A stretch of 64,000 nucleotides of DNA from NCBI RefSeq assembly GCF_014839805.1, contig NC_051131.1, positions 7,056,913 through 7,120,912 on the forward strand, read 5' to 3'. Shown here in pieces: positions 26,801-38,370 of the stretch. The stretch comes from Manduca sexta (taxonomy: Eukaryota; Arthropoda; Insecta; Lepidoptera; Sphingidae). Under the pieces are notes generated by a model. It was not told the origin of the DNA. It did not search any database and was given only the letters and a program-made list of their open reading frames with translations. Within the stretch, counting starts at the first letter, position 1. Each line of letters opens with the position of its first letter. A program made the position numbers and the translations under genes.

Positions 26801-29800
26801 TCCAAGTACCTCCAGTACTCCATTCTTGGAAGAAATTGAAAAACTCACCACAGAAATCTCACAAGGACATGTTGTTACTGATGTAATCACTGAGAAAGAA
26901 GATTTCAAACCACCAAAACAAGAAACATCTGACACTGAAAGTCCTCCTGCTTTAGACATAGAAGATATAACAACTTCCGTACCAGATCGAGGATTAAATA
27001 CTATACCTAGCGGAATAGTTGAAGCGGAAGAAAGCTCCAAGACCTCAGAAATAACTACACCAATAAATGACTTGCAAGACAAAGACATACATGCAACTGA
27101 GGGATTAATTAGTGATAAAGAAACCCAAGGTGATGTATATTCAACAGTTGCATCTTCAATACCAGATGATTCGATTGTGAAAGATGATAAAGCTGTTGCG
27201 ACGACAGAACCATTACCTAGGAAAGAAGATGAACATCATGTTGAAATAGTAAGTCCTAAGGAACCAGAGTTAGTAACGGAAGTTTCCAGAGAAAGTTTCC
27301 CAACCACAGAATCATTGGACCAACAAGAAACAAAATCTCCTTCACAATCGTCAACAGAAGAAACACCTGAAATTCATGAAAATATTCCTCACGAAGAGGC
27401 TACTGTTGAAGCACAAACGGAAGAGAATATTACCGAAAAGGGCATGAAACCCGGTATTGTAGAAGTGGTTGGACCGACGACTCAAATAACACCAAATGCG
27501 CCCGAAGTAACTACAATAAATCTTGGTGAAAATGAAATTGACGAGGATAATTTATTGTCACCCGGAAGAATACCTGGTGAAGGAGATTGTCTTTTGAACG
27601 GTGTAACCTACAAAAATGAAAGCTCTGTGCCTAACACAAATAAATGTCATTCCAATTGTAGATGTATAAGCAGTATTGTTAAGTGCAGCCCAATAATTTG
27701 CAGCGCACCACCAGAATATATAGAGAATTGTCAACCAATTTATGATTCACCAGATGCCTGCTGTCCTACGTATGTATGTGATCAATTTAGAGAAACACTT
27801 CCACCTATGCCTCACATACACATAACAACTACTGAACTTCCACAACAGCCATCCATTGAGTGTCGCGGTGATCAGTGTGAAGTACATGAAGATAAGATTC
27901 ACCCGGTTGAATCTCCTGCGGTGTGCGCTAATAATGATTGTGGAAGTGAAGCCGATAAAAAGACAGATATTAGCTCTTGTGGTCCACATGGTTGTGTAGA
28001 ATCTCCAGAAACACCAGAATGTACTAACGATGATTGTAAACATCCACCAACTAAAGTTCCCTTGGAAACAAAATGCGAAAGTGGTAATTGCGAATCTTCC
28101 CCAGCGAACCTGCCTCAAACCCCAGAGTGTGAAAATGGCGTGTGTAAAGACGAAAAGGTGCCTGAAATAACCCCAGAATCTTGTACTGAAGAAGGCGGTT
28201 GCAAAGGAACTGATGTAAATGTTATTCAGGATTGTGCCGATGAAAGTTGCAGAAGGAAAGAAACTTCAGATATTGAAAAGAAACCATCCTTATGTGCTGG
28301 CCCTCATTGTGAAAAAGAAACGCCAATTCAAGAACCAATAGAAACATCTACTTTGGGTGAAACGATTGAAATCAAGACAGAATCACCCGAACTTGATATT
28401 AGTGATTCTATAACAACAGAAGACGCTTTACATGATACAATTGCACCAGAAAAACACGAGGTTGTCACTGAAATCAACGCCTATGACACAACGATTTCGG
28501 TTGACTCTCATAAAGAACCGATTTCCCCAGGAATCCAAGAAGAACCTAAACTCCCAGAATTATTATCCACGGAGAAGGAATTTATAACGGAAACATATAC
28601 AAAATCACCGCCACTGGCAACTGACATCATCGCTCTTTCAACTAAGATTCCTGAAGAATATGTTACCGAAAGTGATAAAGATGTTCTTCAGACAAAGATT
28701 CCTGAAGACGTTACCCAAACTCAGCAAATTATTACAGAGACATCTAAAGTTCAATATGAAGATCAATCGACATTTGAAACAAGCAAAGATGTCGATGAAG
28801 CACATACTGAACCTACGAAATACGTTCCAGATACTGAAGAAAACACCATCAAAGTTATGACAAACGACGAAATCCCGACGGAACAACCAATTGTAGTGGA
28901 AACAAACGAAATATTAGATACAACATCTAAACCCGAAGTATCGGAACCAGAAAAACTTACGACACAAATACCGGAACATGGCATAAGTGAAGTAACTGAA
29001 TCGCAGGTTACTGAATTACAAGAAGGTACAACACTATCGGAAACACCTATTGTAGAACATGAAAAATACACTCAGGCTCCAGTATATGACGTTTCTAAAT
29101 CCAAAGTAGTTACACCACAGACTGAGGTAGAGACCGGAGAGGAAGTAACTACTGAATACATATCTGGACCTAAAGGAACAACTCTGGCTCCTACTGATCT
29201 CCACGTTACTCAGGAGGAGTCTGATGAAAAGGTAACAAAAATGGAAATTGAAAAGGGCAATGACGAAAAGTTCACTCAGTCCCAAGAATCAGCAACTGAA
29301 TCACAAGCGATTAGTTCAGAATTTTCGACACAAGAATACACTGAAGATAATCTACCACATCCAATACCTGATGAAGAACATGCATTACCGACAGAATCAA
29401 GTGCAGCAACAACTGAGCAGGATTTGAAAGCAACAGATAAAGTTACACATGTAACTGAAGAAAACGTAGTACATCCCGAAGCTAATCAGACTCAGAAGCC
29501 TGACAAAGAATATGATGTTGGTACCGAACTTCCAGTTGCATTCATTACTGAAACAATAGGATCTATATCTGAACCTTCTATCACAAAACATGAAGAGCAT
29601 ACAGAACATGTATTGATAAGCACTCCCTCAGAAGAAATGGAAAGTGAAATACAAAAAGATACAGATGTAGGCTCAACTCTCACGCCCCATACTGCCAAAG
29701 ATGAAACAATAAATACAATTCCTGAACAAGAAGCAACTGAAGCATCACCTGGAGAACCCCACAGAAATTATGAAGAAATTTTCACAGTCACATCCGATCA

Positions 29801-32800
29801 TGATATAAGTACGGAGTCGATAGTACTCCCAGTCACAACAGACTCAAGTCGAATTACTGAAACACCGCAAGGTGTTGACAAAGAATCAGTACAGACAGGA
29901 GAACCCGAAACAACGTCTGCCTATGCTGAACATGTTACAATGGAGCACGTAACATTACCTGAAAAAGCAACAGAAATCCCAGAAATTTTAAGTCACAAAA
30001 AAGAATATAGTTCGGAAACACCAATGGTATCGGAAAGTGGTACAGAAAAACCCACGGAGGCTGAAGAAACTATAAAACAAGAAGAGCCAAGTGCAGACAA
30101 AACTGTAAGCTCAATAACTGCCGAACCAGAATCTCAGACAGAATTATCAGAAACTGTAACAAAGAAACACCGACCAACTGTTATAGATGAAACAACAGAC
30201 ACGGAAATCGTGAAGGATAAAACGGAAAAACCAACACTTGTCCCAGAAACAGAAGCTACTTACGCTAGTGGTTTAGATAAATCCACAGAACATGTACAAA
30301 TAGTTACGGTATTGCCAGAATCACAAGAATTATTTATTCCAGTTAAAACAGAAACTACTACTATTCTTACGCCAATTGAGAAAGAAACAGCTTCAGGCTT
30401 AACAGAAATAATTTCTGTTACTGAAAAAGCAGATGATGTTCATATCAATATTGGTAAAGTAGAAGGCAGCACAGATAAACCAATATTTGAAGGCACTTCA
30501 CCGCAGTCTTACGCACCTGAAACTCAAGAACCAGAAAATAGGTACACGGAAAAGGTTCCGACAGGGTCATTCGATTCAACTACAAAAACACTCGAAGCTA
30601 TAACAACAGAACCTTCTAATATATTAGTTGATACATCAACATTAGCAGCACCTGAAATTCATGAAATTCATACGGAAACAATTCCTGCTATGGAAGAAGA
30701 AATTCACACAAAGGCACCAGAAATTCAAGACACTACTAAAATTTTGGCGGTAGATATTAGCAAAGATAAAGAAGTTACTACAGAAATGGCAGTAGAACAT
30801 AACACTGAAGAAGATTTAGTAACAAAAATACAAGATGACGTTACAGAACATCAAGAAATTATAACAAATGTTCCAGAAATAGATACAAGTATGTCAAGTC
30901 ATGAACCCTCAGAAGCCCCAGAGGTATCTGATACAATTGTTACAGAACCACAAGATATAAATAAAGTATCAGACGAGGCACAAGTAACAGAATTACAGAC
31001 TCCCTCCACAGAAACTGAATATTCAAGAACAACTGAACAACCAGAAAAAGAAGAACACATAAAACAAATTGGAGATTTACCTACCACAAATGCACCAAAA
31101 GCTCCAACTGAGGTACTGACAATCCTGGAAGTACATACTACATCACCCGATTTACAAGCTACTGTGGGTGAATCAGTAAGTACAGATCGAGAAGAGATCA
31201 CATTATCGTCAGCCTCACCCGATATTTCAGAAAAAGTATCTGTCACTGTAACGGAATATGATCATTTAGTAACAACAGTACCAGAATCATCAAGTATAAA
31301 ATCAGAAGAACCAAGTACATCTTTGCCACATGATGCCTTCACTCATCACGAAATCACGCCAACAATTTCATCTGAATCCATAACCGAAGAAATAATAGAA
31401 GGAAGTTCCCGCATTCCAGATTTAGAAAAGGTCGAACATGAAGAGCCAATCACAAAAGCCCCGGAGCCGATTGCAAATGTAGATGATGTCACGCCATCAG
31501 ATGATTCTCATACTGTTCTACAAGAAACAGCTACTGAGAAAGGAGAAGATGTGGAGGTAAGCACGGAACCTCTATTGCAAACTGTATCAGAATCGCATGA
31601 TCAGAGTGAGCGTCCTAAACCGACATCTGTACCAGTACCCGACCTGTTAGAAACTACGCCATACCTTGTAGAATTACAAGAACACACACATATGACTATA
31701 CAAGAAGTAACCACATCATCTCCAATCGAAAAAGAAATCATAACGGAACAAATAGTTACGGAAAAAATTGGAAACGAGCATGCCGTTTCAGAGATAACTA
31801 CTGAAGCTTATGTTAACAAACAAACGGAAATTCAGGAACCAACGAAACATTACGAAGAATCTTCGACGTTACTAGAAACACTTGAGAAAACTACTCAAGC
31901 GACTCAGTTGAAAGATGAACAATCAATACCAACGATTCAACCTGTAGAAATTGATGTTAAGGAAACAACTATATACAAAGATAAAGATTTAACTACGTTA
32001 GCCCCCACGCAATTAACAGAAGTAGAAAAGGAAGCTACTCCAGAAGCGGTTGTTACTGATAATATAGAGAAAACAGTAACGACTTCTGAAAAACCAGTAC
32101 AAAGTGATTTGACAGTTGGGATTACAACACCGGAAGAAACTACTGTTTTGTCTACAGAAAAATCGGATAAAACGGAAGAATTACCAACACAGTCACCGGT
32201 AACCATTGATAAAATCACTAAGCCCGAAGAAAAACCTGTAGAATTACCGACACCTTTACCAGATTTGTCAAAACCGGGTACAAGCGACTCTCAGCCAACC
32301 GACGAAGTACCAATCCCTGATGAAGAAACACACTTCCCTTCGAGTGGAAGCAGCGGATATGGTGGCGAGCCGGATTATGTAGAAGAAGATCAAGCCTTTG
32401 GGCCTGGAACATGCCGTTATGGTGGAAAAGTATACGTATCGGCGCAACAAATACCCAGAGATGACCCTTGTGACTTCTGCTTCTGTTTCAGAAGTGACAT
32501 CATTTGCTTACAACAAAGTTGTCCTCCGCCCATACATGGATGTCATGAAGAACCAATACAAGGTTTCTGTTGCCCCCGGTATGAATGTCCTGTATCCATG
32601 GCGACAACTCTCAATGTCACCACGACCACGACAACAACAACAACAACACTGCCACCACATTTCCCGACTCATTCTTATAAAGGTGCCGCCCAAAGAAGAG
32701 GCTGCCAGATAAAGGGACATACATACAAAGTAGGGGAAGTTGTACGCAGTTCATCAGGACCATGTTTACATTGCACGTGAGTATAATTATTTAATCTTCA

Positions 32801-33004
32801 TACCCTCTAGCCATTAGATGACCTCGTTCATGTTCCATCGATGGCCCGCTGCGGAATTACTGTGAAAAATAAATTTAAATCATCTTTTATTATTACAGAT
32901 GTGGAGGAGACGGTCAAATGAAATGCGATCCTAAGGCATGCACTCCGGAACCCATGCTGAGGCAAATGATAGCAGCGGCCGTGTCGGCTAAACGACGAAG
33001 GTGA
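17827..33004 (+). CDS. Tnc: Tenectin: secreted mucin-like VWC protein with RGD, integrin ligand (6 exons)
   Basis: Joined CDS: 17827-17893, 22741-22782, 23151-23357, 23840-24112, 24718-32776, 32899-33004; 8754 nt, 2917 residues, all introns GT-AG. Introns 1-4 are phase 1 and intron 5 is phase 2. Seen domains: signal peptide (1 to about 22, hydrophobic ALLALAACILC core); VWC1 C42-C103; VWC2 C135-C196; VWC3 C236-C300, each with the CxxCxC...C...C...CC...C pattern of ten cysteines; acidic Ser/Thr/Glu/Pro-rich mucin region about 301-1150; VWC4 C1154-C1217; Cys-pair array 1245-1394 with RGD at 1246-1248; second mucin region about 1395-2755; VWC5 C2762-C2820; Thr-rich linker; half-VWC from C2859; basic KRRR end. 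Known of the family: insect Tenectin is an apical/luminal matrix protein of epithelia and binds PS2 integrin through RGD; Drosophila Tnc has a similar size and mixed VWC/mucin layout. Inferred: this is the ortholog. The start is the first ATG before a signal peptide, with an in-frame TGA 39 nt upstream. Confidence 0.92.
19790..19922 (-). promoter_or_regulatory. GC-rich island in intron 1 with 12-bp minisatellite and antisense donor site
   Basis: Tandem units of about 12 bp (GCGGGYGCRRYA) at 19834-19884. On the minus strand an ATG (19922-19920) is followed 25 nt later by a perfect donor GTGAGTA (19897-19891). This could be a first exon of an antisense transcript. The longer minus-strand frame is Ala/Pro low complexity from the minisatellite, and no family is recognised. 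Confidence 0.25.
20640..20790. promoter_or_regulatory. GC/CpG-rich island in Tenectin intron 1
   Basis: Bounded on the left by ACCGTTAGG (20640-20648), with its complement CCTAACGGT at 20720-20728. CpG-dense text (gtgccgccgcggccccggcctgcgcgccgcgc) follows. Candidate intronic regulatory element. Confidence 0.3.
22306..22328. repeat. TAAA microsatellite
   Basis: About five head-to-tail TAAA units in Tenectin intron 1, preceded by TA-rich sequence. Confidence 0.8.
22741..22782 (+). other. Tnc: Tenectin exon 2: 42-nt symmetric mini-exon
   Basis: Flanked by tattttccag and gtaagt. It is phase 1 at both ends and encodes a 14-residue linker (A23-D36, containing a possible NHT N-glycosylation sequon) between the signal peptide and VWC1. 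Its length is a multiple of three, so skipping it would keep the frame. Confidence 0.85.
23151..23357 (+). other. Tnc: Tenectin exon 3: VWC domain 1
   Basis: Acceptor aattccag ends at 23150 and donor gtaact starts at 23358. The exon is phase 1-1 and encodes residues 37-105, essentially one whole VWC domain with ten cysteines (42, 61, 64, 66, 73, 78, 88, 97, 98, 103). The CLNCTC and QCCPIVTC segments are the diagnostic VWC signatures. Confidence 0.93.
23469..23690 (+). mobile_element. tRNA-derived SINE, truncated (lepidopteran Metulj/HaSE type)
   Basis: Lies inside Tenectin intron 3 in sense orientation. It has a tRNA-like A box TAGCCTAGTTGG (23477-23488) and B box GTTCAAATCC (23523-23532), followed by a body (acggtgaaggaaaacatcgtgaggaaacctg) that I recognise as common in lepidopteran genomes. 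It ends soon after 'ttctctataggaatttt', lacking the rest of the usual body and tail. Pol III promoter boxes are seen; family naming is from memory. Confidence 0.85.
23840..24112 (+). other. Tnc: Tenectin exon 4: linker plus VWC domain 2
   Basis: Acceptor ttttttcag ends at 23839 and donor gtaagt starts at 24113. The exon is phase 1-1. It encodes residues 106-196: a short Thr-rich spacer and then VWC2 (C135-C196) with CEHCYC and VCCPVRYSC signatures. Like exon 3 it is a self-contained domain exon that could be duplicated or lost without a frameshift. Confidence 0.93.
24113..24717 (+). other. Tenectin intron 4 (605 bp)
   Basis: Donor gtaagt and acceptor ctttcag, phase 1. AT-rich, with no repeat or RNA gene that I recognise. 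Confidence 0.85.
24718..32776 (+). other. Tnc: Tenectin exon 5: giant 8059-nt exon (VWC3, mucin 1, VWC4, Cys-pair array, mucin 2, VWC5)
   Basis: Open throughout from acceptor ctttcag (ends 24717) to donor gtgagt at 32777. The open frame runs only 4 nt past the donor, where TGA at 32778-32780 closes it. VWC3 is at 24834-25028, VWC4 at 27588-27779 and VWC5 at 32412-32588. Between them the protein is dominated by Thr, Ser, Glu and Pro in degenerate units such as TTE, ITE, TEIPE and ETPE, as expected for a heavily O-glycosylated but unusually acidic mucin. A run of ten Thr follows an NVT sequon just after VWC5. GTG at 24765 is Val213, not a start codon. Confidence 0.93.
27861..28310 (+). other. 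Tnc: Cys-pair (CX4C) array in Tenectin, first loop carries RGD
   Basis: Residues 1245-1394 hold nine closely spaced cysteine pairs: CRGDQC, CANNDC, CGPHGC, CTNDDC, CESGNC, CENGVC, CTEEGGC (one residue longer), CADESC and CAGPHC, separated by Pro/Glu/Thr-rich spacers of variable length. The RGD codons are at 27864-27872. The array directly follows VWC4. Cysteines are otherwise almost absent from the mucin regions, so the clustering is not background. Inferred: each pair closes a small disulphide loop, presenting RGD in the first. The RGD-integrin link is known for Tenectin; the loop idea is mine. Confidence 0.9.
32899..33004 (+). other. Tnc: Tenectin exon 6: half-VWC and C-terminus
   Basis: Acceptor tattacag ends at 32898; the intron before it is 122 bp and phase 2. 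It completes the sixth Cys module begun at C2859 (LHCTC then KC and AC, six cysteines) and ends with AAAVSAKRRR and TGA at 33002-33004. The CC...C second half of a VWC domain is missing, so the module is a single subdomain. Confidence 0.9.
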
Positions 33005-34415
33005 AAACCCAAGCCAAGCTCATTAATTATCTCAAACATGACATCACAGGGATAAACCACCTGTGTGATAAATATTTCCATCTACTTTTCTATGCACAAG
33101 AATAATGCTCAATTCAAATTATCCCGATGGAGTAGTTTAAGATTTCGTGTCATAATTATGTAGTTATGGGTTACAAAAAATCTTTTTGTTACTTTTCATA
33201 AAGTGTCGTGGCACGCACAACTCAATATAAGGAAACAACCTTGACTGTGATTAAAATATTTAATTATTTCGAAATCAGAAATTTTGAAACAATTTTTGGG
33301 TCTTCATGTAAGGCTAATTTATTATATTATTATTTATCTTTTTTAATAACGTCAGTGCCAAACGATAGTAGTGCTAAGTTGTAAACGACTATGCCTTTAT
33401 GATAAAGAGGTTCGAAATTGTTTTAAAAATATTGAGTAATTCAATCCAGTCTAATGTATTTGACCAAAGCGAAGCTGTTTGAACTAAAAATACAATAGCA
33501 GCTCAAGCTTCGAAGGTCATTTAGATCGCCGAAATCTTGACCATTATATTCATATATAACACGTACATTTTATTGTTTTACCGATTAAAACTTAGTCAAT
33601 TTCTTTATTTTTACACGATGTTACAGTATTTGTTCTAGTATCGTGTAAATTTGAAGTTATCTTAAGGAACCCTGATGTTGTAAATGCCTTACTTAATTTG
33701 TAATAATTTATATATTTAGGTGTATAGTACTTAAGCCATGTTTTGAGACCAGTGACTATTATAATTTTAGAAGTAAAATGAAGGCCCTTTATAGAGAAAA
33801 GCCTCAGTCGACGCGTCGCACTGCGCACGGCCTTGGCCGGGGCTTTTCCTCCTTTCACGTTTTACAGAAAGTGACTATACTTGTTTTCTTTAACTCGTGG
33901 AAGATGCACATTTTACTAGCACTTTTCAGTGTCGGTGGCCGATATTTTAATCGTTTTGTAAAGAACTTTTACAATATGATAACAATATAAAAACATATTG
34001 TAGTAACTTTTATAACTTTTGATATTAAAGTGCTGGTAGATTTTAATACATGAAAATAACACAGATCGAGGGGGATACGAAAGTTAAGTAAACTTTTGCG
34101 TTCGCCCTGGTTTAGGAACACTTGTGAAGACTAAAGTGAACGATCGCATTAATTCGTACCAACCTCCGTCTGTATACTCAGGTTGTAGGTATATTTCTTA
34201 TTATTTATTTAAAATTGTAGCAATAAAGAGAAATCATTATAAATTTCAGTTTTTGTTTACTGTAATGCATAAATGTTTTATTGAAAATTTCTGTGTCAAA
34301 ATAATTTATGCACGTCAAACAATAATAATAAAATGTCCATACTTTATTCAATGTTTTACCGAGTAAAGCTATGATCTAGCTATCTGTACAACTGTGGATA
34401 AGAATTTTAAATAAA
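33005..34415 (+). other. Probable Tenectin 3' UTR and flank
   Basis: AT-rich, non-coding. Candidate polyadenylation signals are AATAAA at 34222-34227 and at 34410-34415, and ATTAAA near 34023. Which one is used cannot be told from sequence. Confidence 0.4.
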
Positions 34416-34499
34416 AATTTTCAAGTGATATTGATATTTTATTTTTATTAGATATAATTAGTACTGATTACTTGAACTCACATGCTTCTTTTTAATAAG

Positions 34500-34540
34500 T
34501 ATTGCTCGCGGCTTCGCCTGCGTGAAAATATTTCCCGATA
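34500..34540. repeat. Fragment of a lepidopteran dispersed repeat
   Basis: Contains 'gctcgcggcttcgcctgcg' and then a decayed 'ttcccgata', matching the start of the longer copy at 34790. It is a short remnant. Confidence 0.6.
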
Positions 34541-34781
34541 CAAAAATTATAAATCACTGATAGCGATTTGTAGCGCCTTCAATACAACGCCAGCGCCATC
34601 AACTTAAAAAAATAAATAAAAATTTTCACACGTAATTTTATGATTAAAGAAAATAATTATTGCAGACGAAATATGACCGACGACACAATATTCCGTGTGA
34701 AGTAATTTACAGTCGTCATTAGTAATTATTTAAAAAAACAGATATTCTAGAACTGAACCATTAGAGATAATATATAAAAGA

Positions 34782-35055
34782 CTAGCTTTTGCTCGCGGCT
34801 TCGCCCGCGTTACGGAGTTTTCCGGGATAAAAGTCCCACTATATATTTTCCCGGGATAGTAGCCTATAACCTTCCTAGGGTCTTATACTAATCTCCATAC
34901 CAAATTTTGCTTTCTTATACCACGTCTTATGTCACGTATCCTATGTCCGTCTCCTAGTTCTAAGCTACCTCTCCATCAATTTTCAGCCAAATCGGTTCAT
35001 CCGTTCTTGAGTTATAAATAGTGTCACTAACACCACTTTCTTTTATATATATAGA
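34782..35055. mobile_element. Lepidopteran dispersed retroelement-type repeat
   Basis: Begins gactagcttttgctcgcggcttcgcc, continues with ttttccgggataaaagtccc and ccaaatcggttcatccgttcttgag, and ends in a TATATA tail. I recognise these phrases as a very abundant repeat in moths and butterflies, probably the 3' end of a non-LTR element or a SINE using it. No coding capacity. Confidence 0.7.
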
Positions 35056-38000
35056 TTTGAAAACATAATTTCTAATTTGTCAGCTTCAGCGAAATTTCTA
35101 GTTAGTCTCGTTTTCTTCCGCATTTTCAAGAATTTCTAATATTTCTATATTTTTATATAAGTCTTTGAAGTCATAGGTGACCTGACAAATATCCTCGAAG
35201 ATCAAAATTATACTCTAACAACTACTTTGTACATGGCATTATTTGAAACGATTTAAGAATTTATTTTCTTTTTATATAGGAGCTTTTCATTTTTTACTTA
35301 ATCTTTTTTAGTTCAGTAATATTAGTAGTTCAATAATTGAACAAATTTAATTTCAAAACACCCAAGTATACACATTAAATTTGAACACTTTTTAGTTTAT
35401 TTTAGCAAATAATAAAAATATTGTAGACACAAAATTAAATGATTAAAACTGTTTAACTTGTTAGTAGCTTATTTTAACCGACAGGGAACAGTAACCATGA
35501 CATTATAATAAACAATACTGTAAATAGTATAATATAATAGACAGAATAATATACAATACTAAAGTCTGATAAAATGTTACTACTAGATAACAATAAGAGT
35601 TGATAGTCTTAAATTGATGAATAGACTTTGTTCTAACACTTCTCTTTCAATCGAACAGTTTATCGCAACCGCAAAACAGGTAATGAATTTGTGATAAAAC
35701 AATTTGTATTAAAGACCAAGCAAGGAAATAAACTTTTAAATATGTTATAACAAACGTATTGACATAACCATTAAAGTTATTTTTTAATTATCATAGTACT
35801 TTAAATAGAAACTCCCTTTATTTATAAACGGAATGCAGTAAATTGAAAAATAGTTCTTCAATTCCCCAGTATTCATCGGATATGCTGCTACCTTTTGTAA
35901 TACTACCGACCTGTGCCGACAGATGTCGTTTCTTTTCATATTTTGTAAATAGAACTATCTATGAATTGCAACTAAAGGTAAAATATGTAATACGACGACC
36001 TTGATACAATATTTTTATGTGTGCTTCCATTTTAATTATAATGAACCTTAATGCACACGTTATCATCTAGTAATTTATTGCTCACATCGATCAAATGTTA
36101 TGTAGTACATACATAGTCATGTTGTAGAAACGTAAAAGCCACGTCAATATTAATATTTACGATGATAATTACACTTATATTTAGTTAAATATATTATCAG
36201 CCTAAATAATACAATATTAGTATTCAGTAAAGAAATTCGTTATTATAATTTAAACTTGGAAGGTGGAACTGAGCGTGCAATTGATTAAACTTTGAAAAAT
36301 ATTTTCAAATTAAATTGTGTTCACGTGAAACGTAACGTAACTTACAGAAAATAATTTCAAACTACCAGCACAACCTACATATTCAAACAGTGTAAATACC
36401 TGTTCTTAAAGTTGCTCCTGCAACTCTCTTTAACTTTTCTACTTTTTGTTTAATAATCATAACGTGGAAATTCCGTTTGTCGATACTACATTGCTTTCAA
36501 TGAAAACTGTAATTAATATTTCAGATGAAACAATAATTATGCTAATTTTAATGAATACATACTACATATTATTAGATTATAAATCAATTTCAGTACTCAA
36601 GCAATTTATCTCTATAACTTTTTAATTGTGTTCAAGAATTTTGAAGATTTATGATGCCTACCAAGCCGCATTATGTTTAATATCATCGACAAAAGGCTTA
36701 TTATAGGCAACTTAAAGATACTAGCGAAGAGTCAACATAATGCAGATATAATTCATTATTATGATCTCTTATACAAATGTTTACAGGTTACCAGAAAAGC
36801 TAGCTATACACTATCTACGAGTTATATTGTAAAAGGTCACAATATACTACAGATATGTTCGTAATATGCTTCTTCTAACTATTATAAAGGTTGAATAGTA
36901 AACAGAACAAATAAGTCATTGTTGGTGAGACGCAATTTTCCAATTTGTATTTCGGGAATGTCCATATTTTTCTCAACAAGCTATTTGTTAGCTATGTAGA
37001 AATATATACCCTCAATTTGAATAAGTCCGTCTCGTTCGCGCTCGGCTCTATTCATTTCATCCGTTTCACTCTTTCCCATTACTTTTATATTGTTCGCTAA
37101 CTTTCTTGTTTGTATAAGCAAATACACGTATTTGAAAGTTTGTATATTTGTAGATTGTATTATACAATAATAAGTACAAGTAGGTACACAATGTTTTAAC
37201 AAATTTCAATGTTTATTTGATCATTAGATAGCTTTCTCTTATTCTATGCTTATGATAAAAATGCTGGGTATTAACTGAATGAAAACATAAAAAAATAGAT
37301 AAGTATTTAATTGAAAGTCAGTGTATTGATCGGTTGCTCTAACAATTAATTGAAATGTACTTAAGGTGTACGTAACAAAAAGCGCTGCGTACATACATAC
37401 TCACGCATATCCTTTCCTAATTTTCTTTTGTGATTAATAAGTTCGTTACTATCTGAACTTATTGAAATGGTAATTGTAATATTTACTCATATATTTGACT
37501 AAAAGACGACACCTATGCATCACTTATTAGAATGTAAAATTCGAATAGAGAAACGAAATGTGTCACTCAGATAACATTACAAAATGGTATGAAGCCACCA
37601 AAACCGAAAAAGTATGAATCGCTGCAAATATAGAATGCGGAGCAATCAACATAAATCACCAAACATGATATGTTATGACATCATATAAGTCTGAAATGAA
37701 AACGCATAGTAATAGATAATTGCATATATCAGTAGGCAAGCAGATATGTCCATCTAGAAAATCGTTCGGCAATGTAAATATACCCACAGTAAAATGCGAA
37801 CTAATAATAACGAGACCAAAAAAGCAACAACTCAAGCAATATCTACCATGTTTCAGTAGAGTAGGTTTGCTCACATTTTTAAATGTGTTTGAAAATGTAG
37901 ATTACTAGAAATTACTAATACTAGGTTTATAACAAAAATTATAAGCAAGTAATGTTTTAAAGAAGCAGTACTAGAGTATACAAAATTAGTTAAGTTTTGG

Positions 38001-38370
38001 TTATATTCTTTATCTAAAAACGAAAGATCAATTAGGAAATATCTGATGCACCGATGCAGAGCTAGGCTGAAGTCAATCAAAGCAAACGATGACATAACCA
38101 TATATAGAACGATGCGACGTTGTGCGCCTCTTTGCAATAATATCTATATTATACACGTATACTTAGTTTTCAGAACCTTCTCGTTTCAGGAGTCAGACGT
38201 AGTATTTTTTTCTTTCAAACTACAATATTATAAAGATGCAACATAACAATGTTAATAACGCAATCGAAAAACGATCCTGTGAAAATAGCACAATTTAAAA
38301 GAAATGTTATAGATATGAACAGGGTAAATTTTATTGAGGGATTTGTCCCAAATAATGTTGTATCCATTTT
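35056..38370. other. AT-rich intergenic DNA, nothing recognised
   Basis: Only short open frames without protein similarity or codon structure. No RNA gene or terminal inverted repeats seen. Confidence 0.6.

Noticed and set aside
27747..28118. Minus-strand frame of 123 codons and other frames opposite Tenectin exon 5
   Set aside because: Shadows of the strongly biased Tenectin coding sequence; no independent features.
24765..32780. Taking 24765-32780 as a single-exon gene with its own start and stop
   Set aside because: The first codon is GTG inside an exon that opens at 24718, and the TGA at 32778 lies in the intron donor gtgagt. Joining with flanking exons keeps the frame and completes VWC modules.
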